From NCBI GenBank assembly GCA_034769895.1, contig CM068367.1, positions 1,314,929,046 to 1,314,993,045 on the forward strand: a DNA stretch of 64,000 nt, read 5' to 3'. Positions 47,240-59,418 of the stretch are shown in pieces. Source of the DNA: Magicicada septendecula (taxonomy: Eukaryota > Arthropoda > Insecta > Hemiptera > Cicadidae). Position 1 is the first letter of the stretch. Every line of letters starts with the position of its first letter. Position numbers and translations under genes: made by a program. The notes under the pieces were generated by a model. That model had not been told where the DNA came from. It ran no database searches and worked only from the letters and a program-made list of their open reading frames with translations.

Positions 47240-48233
47240 GTGTCCTCAATTTCGATTTGACGATGTGACCTCTGGGAACAACTCAAATCTAAATTCTGCG
47301 CCCTGTACGTCGCCTCGCCGTGTCCATCTTCTTCAGGGGAAGGTATACACAATAACCTACTTTCAAAAGCTTATATTACCAGTGGTACACCCCCTTTTGG
47401 TTTTAATCGGTTCTCTGAATTTATTGCTAGCTATTTGGGATAGCTGAACGCATTTCACATTGTCGAATTTACATATAAATACCTTATCTTTATACTTATA
47501 AGACAAATCATAAATTCCATAAGCAATTAAATAATTTCATCAATTGAATAAAATTTTACCTTCTAAAATATCATACTCACAAGATATTATCAAACGGTTA
47601 AGCGGTTCAATGTAACCTTTACATGATATCAAAGAAAATCTCCTATACATATACACCTTTGTACATTACTAATGATCTTACCAATAAAATCTTTTAAACT
47701 GTTATTTTAAAATTAGATTGTTAATTGACACAATCGCTACGTTAATTGTGATTATCTTAATAATTTACATACACGTATTACATTTAGTTTCAATGATTTA
47801 CCTACTTCATGATAGCATCATTTACAATCCTAGCCTACTAATTACATACACTCACATTAATAAAGTTCATTCACTATCTAGTTCTTTTGAATATTATCAC
47901 TTATTTGATTTTAAGTGTCCATTTTTTCACTTTGTCCTCGTAACTTACTACTATATAAATCAAATAATAGCAATTAAAATGTCCTTTGCATTCACTGCAA
48001 TATTTTTATAAAATGTCACACTAAATGTTAATTTATCTTATTAGCTAACATTTAATTAGTGCTTAATTAACTAAATACATTTTATGTTATGTTTCAACAA
48101 TTCAAGTACATAACTTTCTTGGTTAAGCCAGCTTGAATAATATCATCGCGTCAATTACCCTAACGCGGATGATTCATCAGCATCTGATAACTTCTTAAAA
48201 CATCTTCTTCAATTTCTTCCTCTTCCTTCATCT
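47240..48233 (-). other. 3' non-coding part of interior 3
   Basis: AT-rich, matching interior 2 at the variant sites checked. Confidence 0.8.
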
Positions 48234-51200
48234 TCAATTCTCTGATTCATAGTATTTTTTCAATTGTCTGGCATTAAATTTTCCACGGAGTTTCTTGTCA
48301 TCATCGCAATCAACGAGTAGATAAGTAGCTTCTCCGAGAATTTGATGCACTTTATATGGTCCGCAGTACAGTTCGCAAAATTTTTCAATTCTTTTCTGGA
48401 CCGCGTCCGATTGATGATATGTTCTGATTAACACCTTCTCACCAATGTTGAATCTTGTAATGGTCTTAGTCTCATTACATAATTTTGCTTGTTTTTCTCT
48501 CTTCTCCTTCATTTTGATAAATATTTGGTTATGATCTACCCCTTTAACTAGGAGTATATCCTTGTTGATGTATTTTTCCCACGCTCTGGGAGGTTTTTTC
48601 CCGAGCTGAGCTTCGTACGGTGTTACTTCTATCGTCTCGTGGTACGTTTCGTTAATACAACTCTCGACGATTGGTACGTAACGCGACCACTTTGTATGTT
48701 GATCACCAACAAAGATCCTAAATAAGTTCCCAAGCTGTCTGTTGATTCTTTCAGCCAGATTCGCACAAGGGTTCCTTATTGCGGTAAATCGTGGTTGGAT
48801 ATTTAGTTCACTTAATCCATCTAACCATTTTTTAGATGAAAATTGCGTTCCGTTGTCTGTGATAATCACTCTAGGAGACCCCAGTTCCTCACAATACTGG
48901 TGTACTCTCCTCAGTGTAGCGACGGTCGTTGCCCTACGAAGTGTGAAAAGTCGTACGTATTTGGTAAAGTTGTCAACCATAATAAACAGATATCTTACCC
49001 CGGCGGACGAAACAGGTAATGGTCCGTAATAATCCGCGCTCACAAGGTCACCCTTGCGTAACGGTATTATGGCTTTTGTTCCTCCGAACAAGTTTTTGTT
49101 GCCGGAATCTTTTTTTCGCTGACAAGTGTCGCAAGCCCGTACGTAATTTTTCACCCTCTTTAACATACCGTCTATGGTAAAGTACTCCTGCAATAATTTG
49201 ATACATCTCTTCGCACCGGGATGCCCATACATACGGTGTATTTCAGCAATTATTTCGCCAGACACACTGTTCGGTACGTATAGTTTCCACTCCCTTTTGC
49301 GTAATCTGTACAATTTCTCATCGACGAATCTATAAAATTTATTTAATTCCTTATCTATACAATTTTCCCTAATCTTATCAATAATATACTTAAGCTTATT
49401 ATCTTGAGTTTGATACTTTCCAATGTCCGTTAGGATCTTGCTTACCTTCTTATCCATTTTGATTGTCATGTGGTTAATTAAGTATTCGGAAATATTGTCA
49501 CTAATTACTTCTAGCGTGGCATCTTCTGGATTTCTGCTCAGAAGATCGGCAATAATATTGTCCTTACCTCTACAATGGACAATGTCGAATTTGTACTCCT
49601 GAATACTTAAGATCCAGCGTGTAATACGCGAGTTGTTTAAATGACATTTATTCATAAAAGTCAGTGCTTTATTATCAGTAATGATGGTTAACGGTTGTCC
49701 TAGTATGTATATACGGAACCGCTCAAGACATCTTACAATACACAAAAGCTCCTTCTCTGTAGTGTAATAATTTATTTCTGCACCCTTGAATGTCTTGCTG
49801 GTAAAAGCTATTACTCCAATTCTTCCTTCTTCGTCCAATTGATATAGTTGTCCGCCATATGCAAAGTTGCTGGCGTCACATTGCATATAATATCTTTGGT
49901 TTATTCGGGGAAACTTTAAGATGACTGTTTCTACGAATAACCTTTTAACCTGCTGAAAACATTCATTTAATTCCTGTGTCCAGGTAAATTTCTGTCCTTT
50001 CCGTAACAACTCAAGTAATGGTTTTGTGGTTTCAGCGTATTTGTCTGTAAAACGATTGTAGAAATTTGTCAACCCCAGGAAACCTTTTAATTGTTTTTGG
50101 CTCCGAGGTGCAGGGAACTTCATAATGGCATCTATCTTCTCGTCCGTTGCTCGTATTCCTTGCGTCGTTAGTCGATAACCGAGGTACGCGATTTCTTGTC
50201 TGAAGAATTGCGACTTCTCCAAATTGATGGTTAAATTTGCCCTTCTTAAATTAGATAATAATAAGTCTAAATGTAACAAATGCGTTTCTAAATCTTCTGA
50301 ATAACACAGGCAATCGTCGACATAAATAATGGTATTCTCTTTTACTTCATCGTCCAGTACTGTGTCCAATCCCCTGGTCAGTGCAGCAGAACTGGTACTC
50401 AGGCCGAATGGTGTAAATGTAAATCGATAACACTTGCCGTCGTACATAAAAGCGGTGAAGTTCCGGCACTCCGGCTTCAGTGGTACTTGCCAGAAACTGC
50501 TAGTTAGGTCTACGGTAGATAAGTATTTCATCTCGCCACATCTCGCCAAAATGTCGTTTATTGGAGGGGCACCCTCGTAGTCTGGGATAGTCACACTGTT
50601 CACCTTCCTCGCATCCAAACACAATAGTACGCTACCGTCCCTCTTAATTACCGTAACCAGTGGGTTGATATATGCGCTGTTGCATCTCTCAATGACCCCA
50701 TACCGCAACATTTTCCGAATCTCATCCTCTACCTTCCCTTTATATGCTAATGGTACAGGCCATCCTCTCTGGAAGTACGGTGTCTGGTCGGTGACCCGGA
50801 ACTCGTGAACATACCCTTCGATTCTTCCGGGGCATTCTCTGAATAAACTACAATTCCTTACTAGAATCTCCCTTAATCTTTCCAACGTTCCTTTATCTCC
50901 GCATTCTATACTTTTTATCTTCTTGTTAATGTTTCTTATGATCTCTTCTTCTTCTTCTTCTACGTCCACCACTTCTATATGCATCATAGGCACCGTGTAC
51001 GTCGCTTCGTTATCCTCTCTTCTTAACTCGACGATTCTTCTTCCCATGTCAATGAGACACCCTGTTTCTTGAAGAAAATTGGTTCCTAATATGCAAGGTT
51101 TTATCAAATCTGGTATTATGAGAAAAACACATTCATATTTAATTTCTTCAATATAGATATCACATAATATTTGTTTTCTGATTAGCTTTAATTTATTACC

Positions 51201-51320
51201 AACTGCGCTAACTATTAATGTGTTAGACATCGGTAATATTTCATAAGGTGTAATGTTATGTTTGTTTTGGTGAAACCACGACTCAGATAATCCGGCTATA
51301 ACGGATCCAGTATCGAGCAA
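48234..51320 (-). CDS. pol: Retrotransposon pol polyprotein, unit 3
   Basis: 1,028 codons. The one-codon length difference comes from an acidic poly-Glu stretch encoded by a short trinucleotide repeat between protease and reverse transcriptase; this accounts for the 8,688-bp period. All catalytic motifs listed for unit 1 are present and the frame looks whole. Confidence 0.95.
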   Translation of the reverse strand: MLDTGSVIAGLSESWFHQNKHNITPYEILPMSNTLIVSAVGNKLKLIRKQILCDIYIEEIKYECVFLIIPDLIKPCILGTNFLQETGCLIDMGRRIVELRREDNEATYTVPMMHIEVVDVEEEEEEIIRNINKKIKSIECGDKGTLERLREILVRNCSLFRECPGRIEGYVHEFRVTDQTPYFQRGWPVPLAYKGKVEDEIRKMLRYGVIERCNSAYINPLVTVIKRDGSVLLCLDARKVNSVTIPDYEGAPPINDILARCGEMKYLSTVDLTSSFWQVPLKPECRNFTAFMYDGKCYRFTFTPFGLSTSSAALTRGLDTVLDDEVKENTIIYVDDCLCYSEDLETHLLHLDLLLSNLRRANLTINLEKSQFFRQEIAYLGYRLTTQGIRATDEKIDAIMKFPAPRSQKQLKGFLGLTNFYNRFTDKYAETTKPLLELLRKGQKFTWTQELNECFQQVKRLFVETVILKFPRINQRYYMQCDASNFAYGGQLYQLDEEGRIGVIAFTSKTFKGAEINYYTTEKELLCIVRCLERFRIYILGQPLTIITDNKALTFMNKCHLNNSRITRWILSIQEYKFDIVHCRGKDNIIADLLSRNPEDATLEVISDNISEYLINHMTIKMDKKVSKILTDIGKYQTQDNKLKYIIDKIRENCIDKELNKFYRFVDEKLYRLRKREWKLYVPNSVSGEIIAEIHRMYGHPGAKRCIKLLQEYFTIDGMLKRVKNYVRACDTCQRKKDSGNKNLFGGTKAIIPLRKGDLVSADYYGPLPVSSAGVRYLFIMVDNFTKYVRLFTLRRATTVATLRRVHQYCEELGSPRVIITDNGTQFSSKKWLDGLSELNIQPRFTAIRNPCANLAERINRQLGNLFRIFVGDQHTKWSRYVPIVESCINETYHETIEVTPYEAQLGKKPPRAWEKYINKDILLVKGVDHNQIFIKMKEKREKQAKLCNETKTITRFNIGEKVLIRTYHQSDAVQKRIEKFCELYCGPYKVHQILGEATYLLVDCDDDKKLRGKFNARQLKKYYESEN

Positions 51321-51478
51321 CGCTTGTACACTAACATTGTTGTTGAACTTGATATTTATCTCTGGACACCTGATTATTCGTTGAGAAATTTCTTCATCAT
51401 CATTACATAATAAATCGCTTCGTAAGTCCGGTAGGATAATATTCGTCTGGTAGTCATTTGTTTTGACGGCTATCTTCG

Positions 51479-53085
51479 TTAATGGGTGGAGGGATTTTTT
51501 TTTTCCTCTTCTTGTTGACGATTCCTTTTGGGTTGAGTGCCCGAGGTGCCGGCAGCCGCGTTGGTAAACTCTATTGTGTTGACAACGCGCCGGTCCGCGT
51601 TACGGTGCTGGTTATTTATGGCGGGTCTGTCACCCCACGTTTTCTTCTGTATACCGCTCCCTTTGTTCGGGCCGCTTTCACTTTCCTTATACGCATTTCT
51701 TCCCTCGTTTGCCGCCGCATAGTTCGACTCTCTATTAATTCTTGGTTGAATCTGTGTATACTCGATGATCAGAGATTCGAAGTTTGGTATCGTCACAATC
51801 CCTCTTGTGACCACCGCGAGCTGGATCTCACGCCCAAAGTGACGAGATATCTTACGTATTAACTGATAGTCAGACAGAGTAGGTGTCAACTGCTTACTTT
51901 CCAACAAAATGCGTTCAATATATTGAATAGCAGTAACTGGTCCGCGCCAATCAAACCTGCCATACTCCAAATGGTCCCGGATACTGTCCTGTCGTTCCTG
52001 GCCCCAATATTTCAGAGAGAACGCTTCCTTGAATTCTTCGAAGTTTGATATTTGGTCACGTATCACTCGCCACCAAATTCCTGCGTCCAACTCCAGATGT
52101 CTGCCAATCCACTTGATATTGTCAGCGGGATAGTATAACTCTTGAATTTCGGACAGTTCTTTGAGGAATTCCATAGGGAATCTGTCCGTGCCATTATATT
52201 TGAGATCATTGTGGTTAGGCCCGTTAATTCGATTTAATATCCCACACTCACCTTCCATCAATTGTCGCTGCAATCTTTCTTGGTTCTCTCGTACCTTAGT
52301 CAAATGTCCCTTTAATTCTTCGATCCTCGTTGTCTTCTCTTTCGTAGTCTCGTCCAGCTTCTGTTCTGTTGAACGTTGTCTACCGTCTACTTCTTCTAAT
52401 TTCTGTATAATATTACTATTTGTTCCTTCTTGCTCCTGTTGTTTCTGCAACATGGTATCATGTATCTCGGCCTTGAGTTCTTCGTGTTTCTTATTGTAAT
52501 CCTTGACGTGAACATCGAACTTGTGATTAATCTTTTTAACGGTCGTTTGGGTAGTGTGTACTGCTGCCATCCATTCTTGACGATCATTCTCTTGTTTTTC
52601 TTGTATTTCTACGTACTTCTTGTTGGCTTCTTCCCTCAAGTCTCTCACGACATCATCTTGTTTCTTCTGTAGTTCGACGACCTTTCTTTCCCAGGTCTGC
52701 TGGCTTTCACGTATCTCGGACCTTATTTGTGTAATCTCTTCCTTCTGCTGGTCGAATTTTTCACTTATTAATTGAATACTTTCTTCTCTAATTAATTTAA
52801 TATTTTCTTCTAATTTCTTACTTCGTTCTTCTTGTTTCTCGTCTTGTTTTTCTAGTCTTTGCTAAGTAATTTAATACCCTCTCCTTGTTTTTCACTCTGT
52901 TGACGAATGAACTCCATCAACGTTTGTAGATTTCCATCTTCTAGTTTCGATGTCTGTCCTCGCGCCCTATCTTCTGGACTCTCTACCACATCACTTGGTT
53001 CGCTAGGTGTAGTATTGTCCTCGGTATTTACTGCGCCTAATTGGTTATTAATGTCAAATTCTACACTGTCTGAATTGCTCGCCAT
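51479..53085 (-). CDS. gag: Retrotransposon gag region, unit 3
   Basis: Same coiled-coil and capsid-like layout as units 1 and 2, with the same approximate single break. Confidence 0.85.
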
Positions 53086-53247
53086 TTTTTGCCCTACTGC
53101 GCGTAATCATTCAAACTGACTTACACTAATAACACTTATCTTACTTCTATTTCTATGACACTACTTTCTCTACTACTTCTACTGCCTGTTCTTTACCAAA
53201 GCTGTACGTGTTAACAATCTTTGTTAATACGTATCATGCCGTGCGGA

Positions 53248-53256
53248 TGGGCGCCA
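53248..53256 (-). other. Primer-binding site, unit 3
   Basis: TGGCGCCCA on the minus strand. As the first unit in transcription order, this is the site next to the outer 5' LTR. Confidence 0.7.
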
Positions 53257-53259
53257 ATT

Positions 53260-55927
53260 TATAAATGTATAATTTATAAATCTATTATGCTACGCGTTGG
53301 AAGCGCCATTTATAAATGTAATAAATGGGTTAATTATTAATATGTAAATTTAATAATTTCTCAAATGTATCTAGCCCTTAAGTTGGACGCCATTTATAAA
53401 TGTAAATTTATAACTTTTATTTGCATATTTGATTAGTGGTAAATTATAAATGTCAATTTATGCAAGTGTGTAGTAAATGTAAAATCACACTTGTGGTTAT
53501 TAATATTGTTATTGTGTTTGCTCTTAAATACAAAATTTATCGATCTCTTACATGTATGTGTATAATTGAATCTTATTTATGACTCTGACTATGCTCACGT
53601 GTTGGAACACAGTTTATATACTGAATTTTATATAAATTCATGTGCAATAGATAATAAGTTTTTACTTGTTTTAATTGATTCTTTTAATGCTGTGTGTGAG
53701 GCAACCATTTAACATTATGTATAACTATTCTGATTCTCATCAACACATACGTGATATCATTTAATAGATTACCGTTATCAATTCATTTAATTTACTTGAA
53801 CACATGAAACTCTTAAAATCTATTTGTATTCCTTCAAACTATAGGTTAATATTTGGGTCGCATTGGTAATAATGAACGCATATTATGATCAACTAAAATA
53901 CTAGTTTAATTATCACTCATAACATATTATAATAGTACATAGGTTACGTCGCTGTACCTGAAATACATACATATTTTATAATAAACAAATACATGTCTCA
54001 ATATATGCTGAAAAACAAAGAAAACATACATACATATATAAATCAAATGATATTACAATTCAATATTCTACTTATTTAATGCGTTCATTAAATCCCAAAT
54101 AAGCTTTTGTTTATACGTTCATTAACTACTTTATTCAGATTTATTCATTACTTTTCTTAATAATTTTCTCAGGTGTGAATTCTTTGAAAGAAACCAGGTC
54201 AGTAGAAGTTACTAATTAGAAATAATTATAATAATGGTTACTTGGTTATTGAATATCCATTAGTTGTTGACGAAGTCTCGTTCTGGTGATGAAAATGGCT
54301 CGTAGATACATTCCGTCGTAAGCTGTTTTATCACTACCACTTAACACTTTATTCTTCCGATCACTCGCGTAGGCGTTTGTATATGTGAATAATTGGATTT
54401 CGGTGTTCAATCAATGTTTCATCTTACTGTGTATGCTGTGAGTTCGTTTTAAAGTCAATATACCTGTCTAGTTCCATTTGTCGCTGCTTCATCAAACGTT
54501 CATATAATTTATTAGTTTGTTTAATGTTTCGTGTTCATTATGTTGTTGATAATGTGTCGTACACAATATTAAGTTCAAATAATTTGTATGTCGTTAAGTG
54601 ATGCTGTCTGTTGGTGTAACGGTCTGATTGTTCACTTGGTGTAATTTTCACTAAGTCCGTTACTTCGCACACCGGTAAGTATCACTACCGCGATCTGAAC
54701 GTATTATTAAGTCTTTTAAGTTACTTGTTACCGATCTAACTTCCGAACTCGAGTTAGCATTCCGCCGTTTAATGTACTCTTCTGAACTTTGAATAATTAC
54801 TAACTCCGAATGATTTGAGTAAACAATTGAAAGTTTATGATATACCGTCTCTCGCACTTGAAGTTAAACTACTTGATATTTTGAATGTAAACTGTCCGAA
54901 AATTCTGACTGTAAAACTTTAGTATAACTGTTTCAAAGATTGAGTGTAGACTGTCTAAAAATTGAGTATCACTGACTGTCTAAAAATTGAGTATCACTGA
55001 CTGTCTCTGTCTTGGGCAGATAGTTTTTATTAATTCGTCCCTACTCAAAATTTTGTCTCTGGCGCGCTTCACGCCTACTTCATTTCGAGATTGGTCAGTT
55101 TTTGATTTTCTTGGAAAATACTGTCCCACCATGTCAAGATTCTACGTCATAGTTCTTCCGATAGGTTCTTCGTTTCAGTTGCCATGGAAACACCCCTCAC
55201 CATCAAATTTCTCGCTGGCTGAAGGCCTCTGATAGGTCCTTAGGTCTCCCTGATTTCTGCCCTGACGATCGTTGACCCGCTTCGAAGAAACTACGGCTAT
55301 TAAACACTTGTCTATCAGCCTATTGTCTGAGTAAACTCTGCGTTTCTATAGATTCCCATTATCTGTACTTACAGTCTCCCTGGCGTATTGTTCTATGCTC
55401 TAACCCCTTTTTTCTGGCTATTACTAATTTCGAACATCTGCTGGTCGTTGAAGTCACCCCAACTTTCCCTTCGTAAATTCTTGTCTGTCAACTAGACGAT
55501 ACCTCCAGCTGCGTAACATGACTGTAGTCTTTGTCAGCCTATCTTCCAGTATTGTTTCTTAAGGTGCAGCGCATCCGTTTCATTGTAGTATGGAGTCTCA
55601 CTCGTTTTTGTCGCTTATCGTCTACTGACGTAACATGGTCAACATCTGCTACAATTCTCGGTACGGGTGTGAATGTCCTTACTTACTTTGTTACAGCTGC
55701 GGAGAGCAATAATTCTGGACGAAACTTTCCCTGTCATCATACGCCACCAAATTCTATAGTTGGATTGAACTTAATGTGTTTCTATTGTCAAGTCAGCAAC
55801 GCTTCACTGACACCTTCTCATTACTCCTTATTTATTGCTCCACCATAAGTCGTTGACACTTGCCTCGTGTGAACGTACTCTGCCGAGGTGAAAATTTAAA
55901 ATTTTTTAAAATTTTCTGCTCGTTACA
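53260..55927 (-). repeat. LTR 4 (5' LTR of the array)
   Basis: 2,668 bp. Its right end (CTCGTTACA) meets unique DNA at 55928, which fixes the LTR boundary. It carries at least one private base and at another site agrees with LTR 1. Confidence 0.95.
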
Positions 55928-55931
55928 TACG
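55928..55931. repeat. Target-site duplication, right (TACG)
   Basis: This matches 27198-27201 and closes the array. Confidence 0.8.
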
Positions 55932-56019
55932 TAACGCTTCGATCCTTATTCATTCTACAAAACTGTTCGATATCCGCTCCACCGTCGGTAGACCAGCGAC
56001 ATCGTATCAGCAAAAATTC

Positions 56020-56749
56020 ATCATCATCATCTGAAGGCTTAAACCAAGGATGGTTTGTTCTCGAATAGTCAAAGATTACAACTGGTCACTCCAGAGCTTC
56101 CTCGGACGTCCCACATTTCTCCGTCCCCTCGGCTTATATTTCCATAGATGTTTGGGGATGCGGCAGTCATCCATTCTGCAAAGATGTTCCCACCAATTCA
56201 GCCGATACTGGACGATTCTGTCGAGTGTACTCATAATATTCAGTTCCTGCCGTATATATGTGTATCTTCTATGATCATGGAGAGTATACCCTATCTCGTG
56301 CCTAAGAAATCTCATTCCAGCCGCTTGGATGCGACTGGCCTGGCCTTTCGCTAAAGTCCAGTTCTCAGACCCATAAAGAAGTGTGGGAAGAGCCATCACT
56401 TTGTAGAATTTTAGGCGTGTTCCTTTACTTGCTGAACTAAGGGTTCGCCTTATGGTCCCGCACATAAGATTGAACTTATGCAACTTATTCACGACGTCGT
56501 TGCTTGCCTTATGAGACACACTGTAGCCCAGGTATTCAAAATTGCTAAATTGTTCCAGGACAACTATAACCATCTATAACGTTTTTGCCCGTACGGTATC
56601 AGTTCCACGAAAAGCCATCACCTTGGTTTTAAGTGTGGATATTTGCAATCCAGAGTCTTTGCAGATTCGATTAACAAATGTATAACCATCTGCAATCTGT
56701 TTTCAGAGTCCGACAGAATAGGCTGATAGTCAGCAAACAGCAAAGTGCC
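56020..56749 (-). mobile_element. 5'-truncated LINE with reverse-transcriptase fragment
   Basis: A 165-codon open stretch (56076-56573, minus) reads FEYLGYSVSHKAS, MCGTIRRTL, LKFYKVMALPTLLYGSENWT, YRLNWWEHLCRMDD, KPRGRRNVGRPRKLW: the connection and thumb region of a LINE reverse transcriptase. Upstream, a broken frame still shows TLLFADYQPILSDSENRLQM, the palm box with one Asp changed, and KTKVMAFRGTD. The 3' tail is a TGATGA repeat. Near-identical 14-bp flanks (ATCAGCAAAAATTC at 56006-56019; 13 of 14 at 56750-56763) mark the target duplication. It is younger than its relative at 6170-6420, but inactive by truncation. Confidence 0.9.
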
Positions 56750-56763
56750 ATCAGAAAAAATTC

Positions 56764-56995
56764 GAGGGAAAAAATCAGAACGTGTTCCACATTTTTGACG
56801 CTCGTGAACGGTCGTCTATCGTAATTGACGAAAAGTCCGTCTTAGAATTGTCGCGCGAGAACGGTAGGCCTTAATTCGGATCATACGTGAACAGAATCGA
56901 AATCAAACATGAACTCTAATTACCTTGTGACTGACTGTACTGGAATGGGACACGACGCAACGCGTGTACAGCTGTCCCATCCCAGTCACGATTAC
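56764..56995. other. Unassigned DNA with a small hairpin
   Basis: ACTGGAATGGGACA (56939-56952) faces TGTCCCATCCCAGT (56974-56987) with one mismatch. Confidence 0.5.
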
Positions 56996-56996
56996 G

Positions 56997-57027
<31 letters not shown>

Positions 57028-57028
57028 A
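56996..57028. repeat. (CG)n(CA)n microsatellite
   Basis: A short CG run passes into about twelve CA units. Confidence 0.9.
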
Positions 57029-59125
57029 GCGCCAATACAATCCACGTGATTTCGTAATAAATAGCGCAGTAAGAGTAATAAGTATAGAGAGAAACCGATT
57101 GGTCACGATCTTTTCACACAGACAATACGCAATTTCAAACAACACAGACTCACGCTGCGCGCGCGCTCGCACGCGTGTGTCACTACCATTGTTATTACTG
57201 CCACCATCAATAGCGCGTTAACGCAGTATAATGACCGCCTCGCTAACCAAAGGCTATACTTTGTGCGATTCCAAAAGATAATGTTTGTTCTGTTGAATTA
57301 TTGAATAAATACTGTTTTTTGACCGTCCTCGTAGGGGATTTTTAACTTAATAATGTTTGAGCGCGCACACTTGAGTGATTATATTAAAGATACTGGAGGG
57401 GGGCCACGAATTTCGTAATTATATTTACATTAAGCGCTTAGATATTTTCTGTGAAGCCATTTCTAATTGTATTTAGCCTATCACTAAAAAAGTTGGCATA
57501 TAAATATATTTTTCTTTACAGGTAATATTAACATCAAACGTACGTTTCTTTTACTTTTTGTAGTGATTTCTCCATGGGTCATTCCAGTAGCGTGGCGTCC
57601 ATGTAACAGCTGTTGCTGGCGGCAACAGTAATGGAAATAAGAAATAAGGAAAGCGTAGCATCGCTTTGGAACTGCTGGGCGCTTGCACCGTCTTGTGTTG
57701 CCCGCTCAGACATCGGCAGTGTTTTACTGCGTTCGGTCATTGACCTCGTACTAGTTGTCACTGTACAAACTGTGGAGGGAGACACATTCGTCCACCCAAT
57801 GTATAAACCGATGTATAAACCGGCAAAACGCTGAGTTAGGAGCTATGTTCGTTTTCGGAACCGATGTGCAGCAGCAATTATGTGGCTATTTGTGTTTTGT
57901 TCGTTTACTCATATGTTTCTCTGTTTGTCTTTATTATTTTTAATTCGATATTATTTGTGTTCTGATTTATTCTGTGTAAGTACAATGAGAGTCAGATCCC
58001 GTTGAACCGGCTCTCTCCTTCTTCCAGCGAATGATAGAAAATGGTCTAAACAGAACACTTGGTACAAGAAAAATTCGAATTAATTTTTAGGTTAAGTTTT
58101 AGGCCTATCACAACCGGTAACAGGTGTTATGTACCCACGCCACGCCACTGGGTTTTCATATATCCGATCTCTACCATAATACTTAACTTGATCACCTGAT
58201 CATCTGTCGTCATCATACCCTCTTCATAGGTCCATTGTAGCAGCCAAAGTAACCACTTGGTATCCGATCGCCTAGCTAATTGATTCCGTTCACCTGCAAG
58301 TAATTTTCTTTATATTCAAGTATACTACTTAATTTTCTTAATACTGTTTATACTATTTTTATTACTCTTCACAGACACAACACACCAAAACAAAGCTGTG
58401 ACCATGGCAGTGCATGCGCGGATTCTCAAATACATGAGAATTGAGTTCATGAGTGGCTTTCTGTATAACTTTTTTATTGAAGTCCATTTTCTCATCAGAA
58501 GTCGTTGCAAGGAGTACATGCTGATTAAACAAAAAATTTACGACGTTTAAACTCAATGATGTTTCTTATTCCTCTTTACATTGTTTACTTACTCAACGGC
58601 AATTTTTCTCCAATGTTTGCGAATGACAATTTCTGGCACTGAATCTCCATTGCTTCTATTTTATCTAATAATATTCTTAATTTTCAAGTGGCACATCGTT
58701 AATTAATTTTCACCTCCTCAGTGTTCACATTTTCCGTATTTATAATCAGATGAACCTTTACACTCTCCTGGTTGGACCAATTAACCGTTTCTTGAGGGGA
58801 GACGTGGGTTTATGAACACAGATAAACAAGTATAGGCTAATGAAATGAAATCCCTGTGGAGTATTAGAAATTGATAACAGACTGTGTGACGCACAAGTGC
58901 TAACAGAATTGGTAAATTACGGTGTCCGAGACAATTTAAAAAATCTATAGCATAAGAAGGAAACTTACAGATCGCTTAGAAAGAGCTATTAATAAGAAAA
59001 AAATGCTTTAATAAATATCACAGTACTAAGCAAAAGACGGAAGAAGGCCAAGGAAAAGATAGATTGATACTAGAAAACTGAACAGACAAACGCGTAAGAC
59101 ATTTTGAATTAATTTAAATCAAAAT
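57029..59125. other. Unassigned DNA
   Basis: I see no supported gene or repeat; short frames at 57579-57943 and 58325-58556 are not recognised. Confidence 0.5.
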
Positions 59126-59235
59126 ATAGTAAACGTCTTAAATTATTCCTCAGGCTTTCACGGCCGGTGTCAGATGAATTGTTCATGATATCCGGGCTGT
59201 TTGGCCGTGGTCCATGGTTTATAACAAAACCAAAC

Positions 59236-59267
59236 GTTTCGGCAGCTCCACTGGCTGCCATCATCAG
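59236..59267 (-). ncRNA. Hammerhead-like core, left arm
   Basis: Mirror copy of the right-arm motif: CTGATGA, 6-bp stem II and GAAAC, on the minus strand. Confidence 0.4.
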
Positions 59268-59386
59268 TGGTATAAAAATCCTGCACGCCGGGTGTTTACG
59301 TACAGGCCCACAGTACTGTGGTATAGGCTGTACCACAGTACTGTGGGCCTGTACGTAAACACCCGGCGTGCAGGTTTTTTATACCA

Positions 59387-59418
59387 CTGATGATGGCAGC
59401 CAGTGGAGCTGCCGAAAC
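59387..59418 (+). ncRNA. Hammerhead-like core, right arm
   Basis: CTGATGA (59387-59393), then one extra T. Stem II is GGCAGC paired with GCTGCC around CAGTGGA, followed by GAAAC (59414-59418). The next bases, GTT and TGGT, can form a stem I of about 4 bp with ACCA just upstream. AACGTT at the stem III position is self-complementary, so stem III would need a dimer. Stems I and III are weak in the monomer. Confidence 0.4.

Larger units (their letters stand above)
27202..55927 (-). mobile_element. Ty3/gypsy LTR retrotransposon, three-unit tandem array
   Basis: Four LTRs of 2,668 bp alternate with three interiors of 6,017, 6,017 and 6,020 bp, all reading on the minus strand. The period is 8,685 bp then 8,688 bp. 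One TACG duplication encloses the whole array and none lies between units, so it entered as a single insertion and grew by LTR-LTR exchange, or formed concatemerically. The parts are LTR, primer-binding site, gag region, pol (protease-RT-RNase H-integrase), about 1 kb without a gene, LTR. I recognise no envelope gene. The long LTRs recall the Osvaldo/Ulysses group, a tentative placement. Copies are almost identical, hence young. Pol looks whole; gag has about one break in every copy. Confidence 0.95.

Noticed and set aside
56076-56573. 165-codon frame as a possible host gene
   Set aside because: Its motifs (YLG, YGSENWT, GRPRKLW) are those of a LINE reverse transcriptase, and target duplications bracket it.
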